From positions 372,001 to 436,000 of the forward strand of contig NC_080699.1 in assembly GCF_030445035.2 (NCBI RefSeq): a DNA stretch of 64,000 nucleotides, read 5' to 3'. The notes below the pieces were generated by a model. It was not told the DNA's origin, did not search any database, and was given only the letters and a program-made list of their open reading frames with translations. Origin of the DNA: Dasypus novemcinctus. Lineage: Eukaryota > Chordata > Mammalia > Cingulata > Dasypodidae. Every line of letters starts with the position of its first letter. Position 1 is the first letter of the stretch. Both the position numbers and the translations under genes were made by a program. This document shows positions 23,086-34,304 of this stretch, in pieces.

Positions 23086-24925
23086 TTGCCTGAAAACATA
23101 TTAAATTTGACCAAAGACATAAGCCTACAGATTCAAGAAGCTGAGCAAACCCCAAACAGGAAATCTACATTATGACACATCATTGTCAAATTTCTGAAAT
23201 CTAAAGAAAAAAATCTTGAAAGGAGAAAGAAATGATACCTTACCTATATAGAGAAATCAATTTGAATAACAGGGAATTTCTCTTCAGCAACTATGGAAGT
23301 CAGAAGGAAGTGGTGCAACATTTTCAAGTGTTGAAAGAAAAGAACAAGTATCCCAGAATTCTGTACCCTGTGAAAATAACCTTCAGGAATGAACAAGAAA
23401 TCAAGATATCTTTCAGATGAAAGAAAACTGAAAGAATTAGTTTTTTCAAGCCTATTCTGAAAGAATTATTAAAAGAACATTCAGAAAGTAAAAATGTGCC
23501 TAAACACAATAGACTGTTCTTCTCTTGAGTTTTCTATGATAGTTGAAGAAAAACTTGTAACTCTGTTTGATGTGATTCTAAATCTAAGTAGAAGAAATAT
23601 TTAAGACAATTATATTAACAGGGCAGGGTAAAGAGACATATAGGGAGGTAAGGTTTCTATATTTCATTCCAATTGGCAAAATAATGACACAAGTAAATTT
23701 TATAAGTTATGTATATATATCATAATACCTACAGCTATCAATAAAAAAGCTGTACAAACAGATATAGTTGAAATACTGTAGATAAGAAGTGGATGTGACT
23801 CAACCAGTTTGGCACCCACCTACTCATGGGAGGATCTGAGTTCAGGTTCCAGTACCTCCTAAAGAAGATAAGCAGAAGCTACACCAACTGCAACAAGCTA
23901 GATACCACACCCTCGCAAATGAGCTAGATGCCACAATGAGCAGACACCTAAATGAGCAGATGCCTTAACCCAGCAGATGCCACGGCCCATGGGGAACGGA
24001 TGTGGTTCAGGCCATTGGACCCTTGCCTCCCATGTGGGAGATTCAGGGTTCAGTTCCTGGTGCCTCCTGGAAAAGGCGAGCAAGCAATGAGCAGACACAT
24101 GAGCAAACCATCTGGGGAAGGGGGAAATACTTTTTTTAAAAAAATACTGTAGATAAAATACACTGTAATTCTAAAAAGAAGTTCAAGAAAACCTGAAAAA
24201 GTATGGGGAAGAGTAAACAGAAACAAACAAAAAGGAACAAACATAAAACAAAAAGAAAATACAGTCTTGTACCCTAACATATCAATAATTGTATTAAATG
24301 TAAATGGTCTAAATACACAAATTAAAAGACAGAGATTGGCAGAGTGGATTTAAAAATGTGATCCAGCTGTATGCAGTCTACAAGAAACTCATTTCAAATA
24401 TAATGATTTAGGTAAGTTGAAAGAAAAGGGTGGAAAAGATATAGCATTCAAGCATTAACAAGAGAAAGCAGGAGCGGCTCTATTAATATCTGATAAAATA
24501 GACTTCAGAGGAAAAGAAACACTAGAAACAGAGAGGGATATTTCAGGATGATGCTTTAAAAAAAAAAGATCAATCCACCAAGAAGATAAAGCAATCCTAA
24601 ATGTGCACACACCAAACAAAAGAGGTGCAACATATGCTAGGAAAAAACTAATAGATAAAAGTAGACATATCAAATCCACAGTTATAGTTGGAGATTTCTA
24701 CACCTTCTCTTAACAATTGATAGAACTATACAGAAAATGAGCAAGGATATAGAAGAACTCAAAACACTCTCAACCAACAGAATTTATTCAATATTTATAG
24801 ACAACTCCACACAACAAAGGCAGAATATATCTTATTTTCAAGTGCTCACACAACATATACCAAGATATGCCACATCTAGGGCCCTCAAACCCCTCAACAA
24901 ATTTAAAAGAATTAAAATCAGGTAG
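23086..24925 (+). mobile_element. L1 fragment (ORF1 end to ORF2 start)
   Basis: Resembles the ORF1/ORF2 junction of other L1 copies: gattcaagaagctgagcaaacccc, catcattgtcaaatttctgaaat, tgttgaaagaaaagaacaagtatcc, and then aatggtctaaatacacaaattaaaagacagagattggcagag of the endonuclease region. It is interrupted by a SINE at 23793-24150 and then by an LTR at 24926. Stops throughout. Confidence 0.75.
23793..24150 (+). mobile_element. Dimeric older DAS-related SINE
   Basis: Two successive head-like units: gtggatgtgactcaaccagtttggcacccacctactcatggg and, about 190 bp later, acggatgtggttcaggccattggacccttgcctcccatgtggg. Each is followed by a B-box-like ggttc/agttcc segment and agcaga-type low-complexity sequence, then an A-rich end (ctttttttaaaaaaat). 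Related in layout to DAS-SINEs but clearly different from the younger copies. Confidence 0.6.
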
Positions 24926-25364
24926 TGTTTTAGTTTCCTGGCTGCTAAAACAAATACCATACAATGGGAATTTATTACCTCACTGTTTGGAGGCTAGAAG
25001 TCCAAAAGTGAGTTATCAGCAATGCTATGCTGTCTCCGTGAAGACTTGGCCTTCTGGGGCTGGCTGCCAGCAATCCTTGGGGTTCCCTGGCTTTTCTGTC
25101 ACATGGTGATGCACATGGCAGCGTCTTCTCCTTTCTTTCCTGGGTTCCATTGACTTCAGCTTCTTTCTGTGATTTTATCTATGTCTGAATTTCATTCTGC
25201 TTATAAAGGACTCCAGTAATCTGGATTAAAGCCTAACGATTCAGTTGGCCATATCTTAACTAATAATTACACCTCTAAATGGTCATATTTCAATAGGTTC
25301 ACAACCACAGAAATTGATTTAAAATTAAGTACATGTTTTTCTGGGGTACGTAATTCAACCAACA
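24926..25364 (-). mobile_element. LTR-like element (family B), probably antisense
   Basis: Begins tgttttagtttcctggctgctaa and ends taattcaaccaaca. It contains gggaatttattacctcactg, ggaggctagaagtcc and cttataaaggactccag, the layout of abundant MaLR-type solo LTRs. Flanks (ggtag / agcag) agree at only 3 of 5 positions, so the duplication is decayed or the ends are slightly off. It interrupts L1 that resumes on the right. Confidence 0.6.
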
Positions 25365-26599
25365 AGCAGAGTGTATTTTACAACCACATATCAATAACAA
25401 ACTACATATCAATAACAAAAACTAGTAATCAATAACAGGAAAGTCTCCAAACACTTGGAAATTAGACAACACATTACTAAGTGATCCATAGGCCAAAAAG
25501 GAAGTCTCAAGTGAAGTAAAAAAATACATCAAACTGAATTAAAATGAAAATAAAGCAAAATTTGTGGGAAACAGCTATAGTAGTACCAAGAAAGAAATAT
25601 TATAAAGTATGTGCATACTTTAGAAAGCAGGAAAAGTCTCAAATCAATAATCTAAGCTCCCACCTCAAGGACTTAGGCTTTTAAAAAAAGAACAAAATAA
25701 ATCCAAAATCAAGAAGAAGGAAGAATCAATGAAGATAACAGCAGAAATCAATAAAATTAGAAACAGAAATATAGAGAAAATCAATGAAACAAATAGCTGG
25801 TTCTTTTTAAAAAATCAGTAAAATTTACAATCCTCTAGCAAGACTGACAAAATAATCACCTCCAGAAAAAGTAGGAGAAAATTTACCATGACATAACAGT
25901 ACAAACCAGACAATAACAGTACAAATAAAGCTACAGACTAATATCCTTCATGAATATACATGCAAAATCCTTAATAAAATATTAGCACATAGAACTCAGC
26001 ACTAAATAAAAAAGAATTATACATTACAACATAGTTGGATTTATTCCAGGGTTGCAAGTCTGATTCAATATTAAAAAATCAATGTAATCCATCTAAAGAT
26101 ATAAGAAGACTGAAGGAGAAAAGTCACATGATCATAAAAATTAATAGAATAAAAAGGATTTGATAAAATCAAACATCCTTTCGTGATAAAACTCTAAGAA
26201 AAATAGAAATAGAAAGGAACCTCTTCAATTTGATAAAGAATATATAAAAACACCTATAGCTAACATTTACTTAATAGTGAAAGACAAATGCTTTCCCTGT
26301 AGATTAGAAACAATGCAAGAGTGTTCTTACCATCTATTCAAGACAGTGCTGGAAGCTCTAGCCAGTAAGTCAAGAAAAAGAAATCAAAGGTAAACATTAA
26401 GAAAGGAAGAAATAAAACTTTCCCTATTTGCAGATGGCATGACTGCCTATGTAGACAGTCCGAAGAAATCTACAAATAAACTCGAACCAATAAGTGAGTC
26501 CAAACTCACAAGATAACAAGATAAACATACTGTAATCAATTGTGTTTCTATATACTAGCAAAGAACACTCGGAAAGTAAAGTTTAAAAATACAATACTT
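25365..26599 (+). mobile_element. L1 ORF2 fragment
   Basis: Continues L1 ORF2 in sense: ctagcaagactgacaaaataatc, acagactaatatccttcatgaat, ggatttattccagggttgcaag, tttgcagatggcatgactgcc. Frames are broken repeatedly. Confidence 0.8.
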
Positions 26600-26971
26600 G
26601 GGAAACGGACTTTGGCCCAGTGGTTAGGGCGTCCGTCTACCATATGGGAGGTCCGCGGTTCAAACCCCGGGCCTCCTTGACCCATGTGGAGCTGGCCCAT
26701 GCACAGTGCTGATGCGCGCAGGGAGTGCCGTGCCACACAAGGGTGTCCCCCGCGTGGGGGAGCCCCATGTGCAAGGAGTGCACCCGTGAGGAAGGCCGCC
26801 CAGCGTGAAAAGGAAGGAGCAGCCTGCCCAGGAATGGCGCCGCCCACACTTCCCGTGCCACTGACGACAACAGAAGCGGACAAAGAAACAAGACGCAGCA
26901 AATAGACACCAAGAACAGACAACCAGGGGAGGGGGGGAAATTAAATAAAATAAATAAATCTTTAAAAAAAA
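26600..26971 (+). mobile_element. DAS-type tRNA-derived SINE, sense
   Basis: Head gggaaacggactttggcccag contains an RNA polymerase III A box (TGGCCCAGTGG, 26613-26623) and B box (GGTTCAAACCC, 26657-26667). The body runs through cgtgggggagccccatgtgc and gcgccgcccacacttcccg, then cagcaaatagacac and an A/T-rich tail. A perfect 15-bp target duplication, aaaaatacaatactt, sits at 26585-26599 and 26972-26986. It is inserted in L1 ORF2. The intact boxes are consistent with past polymerase III transcription. Confidence 0.95.
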
Positions 26972-26986
26972 AAAAATACAATACTT

Positions 26987-28100
26987 TACAATCACTCAAA
27001 AACTGAAATACCTAGGGGCACATTTAAAATATTTGCAGACCTTGCATGCTGAAAGCTACAAAACACTGATAAAATAGATCAAAGAAGACCTAAATAAATG
27101 AGAGACATACCATGGACTGGAAGACAATATGGTGAAAATGTCAATTTTCCCCCAAATTGATACGCAAATTTAATGCAGTTCCTATCAAAATCCCAGCAAG
27201 ATTTTTTTTTGTAGATATAGACAAAATTATTCTAAAACTTACATAGAAAGGCAAATAAACCAGAATAGCCAAAATAATTCTGAATTTTAAAAAAAAAGTG
27301 GGAGGATTCACTTTACCTGATTTCAAGACTTAATATATAGGAAGAGTAATCAAGACTGTGGTATTGGTCAAAAGATGGACACCCAGATTGAACAGAACAG
27401 AAGCACAGGGCCAGAAACACCCCACACCAGTACACGCAGCTGGTCCTGACGAGGTAGAAGCTTTCCACAAAGGGAAGGCAGCCTTTCCAACAATGGCACT
27501 ACGAATCTTGATGTAAGTCTCATACCTTATATAAAAATGAACTTTTTTTGTAATTAGCAAATAATAAAAAATGGAGAGTGGACTTAAGTGTAAAGTATAA
27601 AACTATAAAACCTTTAGGAAACAATAGGAGAAGCACATTGCTAAGTGAAAGAAGCGCATTTGAACGGCTCCCCACGGACAAGTCTGACCAGTGGCTGCCA
27701 GGGCTCAGGGCTCAGGCGCGCTCTGTACTCTCTGTACAAAAACTACTCTAAAAATTAAGGTCTATTTTTTATTTTTAAAAAGGAGGAAAACTTTGGGATC
27801 TCTAGCTAGGCAAAGAGTTCTGAGACTTGACAGTAAATACTGATAAACTGGAATTCATAAAAATGTTAAACTCTTTCTCTAAGAAAACCCCTGGTAGGAG
27901 GATAAAAAGAAAAGCTAGGCCTGGGAGAAAATATTTACAAACTGCATATCTGACAAAGAAATAGCATCTAGAATATATAAAGTTCTCTCAAAATTCAACA
28001 TTTTTTTTAAAAAATTCCAATTAGAAAATGGACAAAAGACATGAAGACACTTTTCACTAAAAGAGAATATACAGGTGGCAATTACGCACATGAAGAGATG
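26987..28100 (+). mobile_element. L1 ORF2 fragment after SINE
   Basis: Resumes with tcactcaaaaactgaaatacc and continues through the distal ORF2 region (aatgcagttcctatcaaaatccc, agaccaatggaacagaacag-like and gtgggcaaaagac-like blocks). Diverged, with indels; 27660-27780 is unclear. Confidence 0.7.
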
Positions 28101-29547
28101 TTAAATTCCTCACAAGACACTTCCGCTTTTCTGTCTTAAGGTCACCACTCTCCTTGCCGCATTCAGGGCCACGTTTAGAAAAAGGCTTGTAGGCATGGAC
28201 TTAAACCCCTTAGTTTTAGTATAAGCCCCCTCCTTCAACCACACCTGGTGCCCTCAGCCAAGAGACCCTGTTTTATTTACCTTCTCCAGAGAATGAAACA
28301 CCTGCTTTCTGCCAGTTGGGGCCAGCGTTCCAATTAGTCCTTAAACTGACTTTCAACCAACCCTCTTCTTACTAGCTTTACCTTCACAACCACTTCCTGA
28401 GTCGGGTGCGTTTGTGCAGTGAAAGCTGGGCTACTCTTCCACCACTTCCACTGACAGCTCAGAGTACAGCTTTCTCAGGGCTGCCAAGTCAGTTTACCCC
28501 TCATCCATCTGCTTTCCACCTTCTAAATGCGGTTGCTCTAACCTCCAGGAATTCATGTCTTTTCTCCCTTCACTTTCCTGTAGTGTAATCACAGCAGGCG
28601 TAAGCCGCCGTCAGCACCCAGAGGGCCCTGGTCTCCTTCAACTCAAACCCAGTCTGAGCCAACGCTTTGGGAGCGACTGTTATTAAGTCCATGACGTCTG
28701 GACTTGCCGTCACTCTTACCCTGTCAGGCATATGGACTCAAAGCCTCATTCTGACTGCAGCTGGAATTAGTTCTTGTAATTACTGTGGGCAGTTAGACCA
28801 GCAGGCAATGGTCAAATCCAGAGCCTAGCTTGAAGGAGGAAGCACAGGAAGATGACCTTATTTGGATATGGAATCTTCTTCAAACTCCTTTCTCCTGCTC
28901 TGCTGTTTTGTTTTTTAATACCAATGTTTGGAGCCCATCTTCTCCAGTTGTAGGCTCTCCTAATGCTAGATGTTTAATAAATATCTACCAGATGCTGCAG
29001 GCAGAGGTGGTAGATTGAACCAAATAACCCTCAAGGACCTTTTCAACTCTAAGGTTCTATAATTTGAAAAGGTTTTATGGGTTAGTCTGGAAATCTAATC
29101 TTGAAATAAACGTACCTTAATTGCTACGCAGCCAATGTACGAGCCAGCAACGGGCTCAGTGACAGCCTTGAGGGCGAGCAGCAGAGGGACAAGCCGCCAG
29201 CCACGGGCAGGAGCAGCTGCGAGTTCCTGGGCGCCCCGCTCCGGAGTGTGTGACCCCGGAAGGAAGACGCAGCACCCGGCAGGGGCCCTGTGCCCCAAGG
29301 TGGAGGGGAGAGGACACAGGCCGTGCCCTCCGAGGGGATGGGGGCTAGCTCGACGTGCTCTGCTTGGCACCGTGCAGCACTGCCGTTACCTAGGCATGCA
29401 TTCCTCGGGCAAAGGGCATAGAGCACGTTAGTGCTTTAAAGCTTTGCCAGTTTGATAGGTGAAATGGTATTCTGTTGATTTTTTAATAGAAATGCTTTTC
29501 CTAAAAAATGAAGTTGCACTTTTTTTCTTGGTTTACTGGCCATTTAT
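28101..29547. other. Intergenic DNA, no gene recognised
   Basis: Mixed composition. Includes a GC-rich patch (29140-29430) with short overlapping frames on both strands that have no domain or splice context. I see no RNA gene or confident repeat. Confidence 0.4.
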
Positions 29548-29840
29548 AATTTTTTTTATTTTAATCAATTTTATTGATACATATTAATAAAGAAAAAATC
29601 CTCCAAGGTGTACAATAAATAGTATTTGCTATAATCACATATATGCACAGAGCTGTGCATTCATCACTTCAATTATTATTAGAGCACTTTCATTATTTCA
29701 ATATTAATCATAATAAAAAACAAACAAATGAGAAAATTCCTCACTTCACAATCTTTCTATGCTTCCCCCACTGCTATTTCTGGCTATTCTATCTGAAGTA
29801 TTTAACCAATGTCTACTCATTCACTTATTCAAAAATATGA
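29548..29840 (-). mobile_element. L1 3' UTR fragment, antisense
   Basis: atcaattttattgatacat...gtgcattcatcacttcaattattattagagca is the reverse complement of the L1 3' UTR end seen at about 19600-19740. It is a 5'-truncated insertion in the opposite orientation. Confidence 0.8.
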
Positions 29841-30591
29841 ACTGATCACCTCCGTTAGCTCCTGAGGAAGAGGTGAATAAGGCAAGTTCCCTTCCCCTCT
29901 CGTGGACTGAGGACTTAGAGGAAGTGCAAACATTAAAAAAGCATCAAACGCAGAACACGATTACTGAGTGGGCTGAGAGCTGTGAAAGACATAAGCACGT
30001 AGAGGAGAGTAAGTTCCAGGGAGGTTGGGGCGGGAAAGCCTTCAGACCGAGGCCGGGGAGGCCTGGGCACGCATCTGAGCTGGGAAGGGTGGAAGACTGC
30101 GGCGGCGGCACCGAGGCAGGAGTGCCTGCCGGGTTTTCCTGGAGAGGGTTTGCGTGTCCTTATTAATTTTATGAAATTTTAATGTTAGTAAAGGCTATTA
30201 ACACTGTGTCATGTTTGTTGCAAATACTTTTCCTAGATGGTTATCGTCCAATTTTATGGATTTTTAAAAAATTGTTTCTGTGCATCAAATCTAGCAATCT
30301 TTTCCTTATTAGTGTCTTCCCTTGGTGGCATGCTTACAATAAAAATATACCCTTGGGTACTTCTCAAATATTTTTATGATTTTATTTTATATAAAATGTT
30401 TTTAGCTTAACTATAATTTAGTATGTAGTATAAGAGAATCAAACCTTATTTTTTAAAGAAAGGTTTTAACAAAAACTTTTCATGAATAATCTCTTCTCCT
30501 TCTAGTTTGAAATGCCATTGTCATGTACTAAACGTGTATTATTCTTGGGCCTTTGTCTGAGTTTCCTCTCTGTCCCATGATCTCTTTGACT
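29841..30591. other. Intergenic DNA with L1-like traces
   Basis: 29850-30160 looks single-copy. 30170-30590 (tgtttgttgcaaatacttttcct, taaaatgtttttagcttaac) resembles the antisense 3' part of an old L1 but is too diverged to delimit. Confidence 0.4.
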
Positions 30592-30596
30592 ATTCC

Positions 30597-31092
30597 TTTC
30601 TTAGTTTGCAACAGGACTGCCAAACGCAAAGTACCAGAAAGAGGTTGGCTTTTATAATGGGGGTTTTATTTAGGGTAAAAGCTTACATTCTGAGGCCATG
30701 GAATGTCCAAATCACAGCACCATCAGAGATGCTTTCTCCCAAAGTCAGCTGCTGCTGATCCTGGGGTCCTGCCACGTGGTGGAGCAAGATGGCAGCCACC
30801 TCCACCGAGGTCCCTGCTGCTGTTGGCTGGAGCTCAGCCGTGGGCAACCAGGCCCAGGGCTTGTCTCTTTCTGGCCTCCTCTCTCAGCCTTGGCTGCTCT
30901 ACTTTCTGCCTGAGTTCAGCTGTGAGCTATGAGCTATTTCATGGGAGCTTCATGCTTCAGCTTCAGCTGCTAGCGACTCTTGAGTCCTCTCTATCATACA
31001 ACCTGCTCAAAATGGCAGCTTCCTTTCTCTTTCTTTCTCTCTCAGTTTAAGAATAATCTTTTCCTGGGATTCACAAAATTCAAACTGTCACA
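30597..31092 (-). mobile_element. Solo LTR (family A relative), antisense
   Basis: Starts tttcttagtttgcaacaggac and contains gtaccagaaagaggttggcttttat and a ggagcaagatggcagcc block shared with the LTRs at 21967 and 37024. Ends caaactgtcaca. The 5-bp duplication attcc is at 30592-30596 and 31093-31097. By similarity to the 37024 copy it reads on -. Confidence 0.8.
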
Positions 31093-31133
31093 ATTCCCAT
31101 TCCTTAAATTATTATGGCCTTATTATGGGTCTT

Positions 31134-31523
31134 TTTTTTTTAAAGATTTCTCTCCCCTTCCTCCCCCACCCCAGTTGTCTGTTCTCTGTGTCTATTTGCT
31201 GCGTCTTCTTTGTCTGCTTCTGTTGTTGTCAGTAGCATATGTGTTTCTTTTTGCTGTATCATCTTGTGTCATTTCTCTGTGTGTACAGCGCCATTCTTAG
31301 GCAGGCTGTGCTTTCTTTCGTGCTGGGCAGCTTTCCTTACAGGGCGCACTCCTTGTACGTGGGGCTCCCCTATGCAGGGACACCCCTGCGTGGCAGGACA
31401 CTCCTTGCGCGCATCAGCACCGCGCATGGGCCAGCTTCACATGGGTCAAGGAGGCCCAGAGTTTGAACCACGGGCCTCCCATGTGGTAGACAGACGCCCT
31501 AACCACTGGGCCAAGTCCGCCAC
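31134..31523 (-). mobile_element. DAS-type tRNA-derived SINE, antisense
   Basis: T-rich start (cttttttttttaaagatttctctcc), gttgtctgttctctgtgtctatttgctgcg-type body, and reverse-complement head ending accactgggccaagtccgcc. The perfect 16-bp duplication ccttattatgggtctt is at 31118-31133 and 31524-31539. Shares its layout with the copies at 10668 and 26600 but carries its own mutations. Confidence 0.94.
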
Positions 31524-31539
31524 CCTTATTATGGGTCTT

Positions 31540-32200
31540 AACATATGGCAGATCAGTCTCCAGTCCTCACCCCTAATATCCCCCTCCATTTCTTTCTTCC
31601 TGTTTACTTGTCTGTCAAATTTTATTCTTCAAGATCAAATTAGAATTTTTTTAAATCAATTTCCCACCCTCACAAATTCCTCAGATACCCTGGTATCTTA
31701 ATTGAAATTCCATTAAATAGTTTTGGGAGAGCTGACAACTTTATAACAACATATTCCCATCTAGGAACATGATTTCTCACTTCAAATCCTTTATATGTCC
31801 CCAGGAAAGTCTTCCAGAATCTTTCATGCAAAAAACCTGTACAATTCTCATTCGATATTCCCCTAGGTATTTTAAAGTTTTGTAGTATTATAAATTAGAT
31901 ATTTTCCTCATTATATTTTCTAACTGGGTTTAGATAGTATATAGAAAATCCAATTATCCTATATATTGTAAGTTATATGTTACATAGTAGATATTTCATA
32001 TTATATTTACCACCCTATTGAGCTCTCTTATTCTTTTTGCTTTCCTTTCGGTTTTCTTGGATTTTTCAGGAAGATAGTCACATCATCTATAATCACGACA
32101 ATTGTTCCCTACTTTACAACAGTTGTAGTTAGTTCTTTTTCTGTCTGACTGTATTGCCTAGAAATTTCTATACTATACTAAGTAGTAATGTGCTCAACAC
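31540..32200 (-). mobile_element. L1 ORF2 fragment, antisense
   Basis: Reads as reversed L1 ORF2 on +: ttgaaattccattaaatagttttggg, ttttcttggatttttcaggaagatagtcacatcatc and tctgactgtattgcctagaa. Diverged, non-coding. Confidence 0.65.
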
Positions 32201-32945
32201 TTGAATTAGCTCTCATTCACTTTCTATTTGATGACATATGAAAGATAAAACTCTATTTCCAAACTCCCTTGTAGCTAGAGATCTGGGTGTAAACTAGGTT
32301 CTGCCATTTACATGTACTGTGTAAGATTTTGAAAGCAAAAGTGAGGAGGCAGTGATCTTTCCGTGGCGTCTGGCTGTCACCACTGGTCATGGAGATCATG
32401 GTGCTCCTGCTGCAGGCTCCAGGGCTCACTCTTCAGCTTTCCTGGTGTCAGATACACTGGCAGTAACAGTAGTTTCTGAATCCTTGGATTGCTTTTCAGT
32501 TGCCAATGTGCAGAGGATGCTGTGGGTGTTAGCATCTCCAGATCTAGATTAGCATAATTCTAGTGACAGTCCCAGAGAAAGCAGCTATTCTGTGGGCACA
32601 ATTTTTGTTCTTTTGGAAGATATCCCAAAGGCCTACGCCCTTATGTATTCCCTTAATACTCAAGAACCTGTATTAAATCCCTTTCTGCTTAAAATGCATA
32701 GAGCTGTTTTATGTTTCCTGCTCTGATCCTTGGCTAATAACGGTAAGATGCACCTCCTTTCAAAAAGTGAAATCTTTATTTATGTATCAGATAGATATTC
32801 ATCATTTCAAGAATATTTAATAAATATTCATTTATTATATTCATTTAATAAAAAGAGGATGTTTTATAATCAGGAAAGGAAATGGAACAATATCCAGTGA
32901 ATTTTTATACCCATTAACAAATGGCTACAGAGATTAGGTTTTTAT
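32201..32945. other. Unclassified DNA, possibly an old repeat
   Basis: actctatttccaaactcccttgtagctagagatctgggtgt...ccagagaaagcagctattctgtgg...ctctgatccttggctaataa has the feel of an old transposable element, but I cannot name it. No coding evidence. Confidence 0.35.
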
Positions 32946-33720
32946 TTTCCTATTCATTTAATGAATATCATTAAGACTTTTGTAATAATAAGCAATCCTG
33001 TATTATTGGAGACAGTTTTATTTGCTTCTGTACACTCATGGGAAAATTTAACCCATTTATATTTATTATAGTCCCCATGTTTGGCCTTGTCATTCTATAC
33101 CATACTTTCTGGCCTAATTTATGCTTCCTAGTTTTTCCTTCTAAAGTTATTTTGCTATATTAATTAAGGGTTCTTTGTTCCTTGTATTTCTCTAGTGATA
33201 TGGAAGTTAAATATCTTCTGCTTATTTCCTTTATTAGTGGTTACCTTTAAATTTTTTTAAAAAATCAATTGTAATTTATCAAAGTTAGGAATTCAACAAT
33301 ATCCATTGATCTCCCAGCCTCCATATTGGATATGTACTGAATTCAGTTTATGTACCACCCAGAAACAAGGTATTTACCTTGTTTTCTAGCCAGTGATCCC
33401 AGGCAGTTACAGGTGCTACTGAAGGGTCCCATTGCAGGAACTGAGTTTGATACCTATTATGTCTTCTAACTGGTTGTTGCTTATATATAAAAAGGGTATT
33501 GACTTACTAAATCATTTTATTGTTTACAATTTTAGTACCACTTTTCCAGTCTTTATACTTCATTTTTCTCCTTTAATTGCATTGCATATCCAGAAAAAAA
33601 TTGTAATAGCGGTGATAAACACTTGACTCATCCCATATTTAACTGAGAATGCTTCTACTCTTTCCTAACTTTTATATTTTTAGAGGTTAATTACTTTTTA
33701 TTATTGAATTATATTGTAAA
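32946..33720 (-). mobile_element. L1 fragment, antisense
   Basis: tgggaaaatttaacccatttatatttattatagtc, tattaattaagggttctttgttccttgtatttctctagtgatatgg and the following blocks are reversed L1 ORF2 sequence as found in other mammals. Broken by indels. Confidence 0.6.
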
Positions 33721-34300
33721 GTCTTAACTACTACATCTACAATGAAATCAAAAAGAAATGCTCTGCATTTACATCAAGGACACATTTACTCTAGTGGCAT
33801 AAAAGAGACACAGATAAAATACCAAGTACCATTCTTTAAAAATAAAGACTAAATGTTTAACCTGGTCCCACTTTTCCTTTTGGACCATACTTTTCCTTAG
33901 AGAACTGACCTTACATTCATGTTAAATATGATTTATCTTCCACTATTTAAAAATTAAATATAGCTTCTCACAATTTCTAAGTTATAAAGAAAAGATTGAA
34001 AACAATATGGGAAACAAAGTTTAAAAACAAAGTAAGACCTGCTGTTACCCTAATAGCAGAAAGGTTGAGTAAAACATGGCCTTTCTGGGACTCATCTCAA
34101 AGAAACACTAACTCAGAGGCAAGCATTTCTGATCTAGGAGTAAGTTTCCCACTTCCCTGCAGGACCAGATCTTCAAGTGCTTCTGGTCTCAATTGCAAAG
34201 TAAGTGAAAATGTCTACCATACATCTATCAGCTAAAAATCAGAAGAGGACTTATTAAAATAAAAATTCTGTGCCAGTCTAAATATACATCTCCAAGTTTT
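33721..34300. other. Intergenic DNA, nothing recognised
   Basis: AT-rich. The open frame at 33996-34235 is short and has no recognisable similarity. Confidence 0.4.
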
Positions 34301-34304
34301 TACT

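Noticed and set aside
26613..26667. A and B boxes as a functional tRNA gene
   Set aside because: Sits in a SINE with target duplications and A tail, lacks a complete cloverleaf; same in the copy at 58624-58678.
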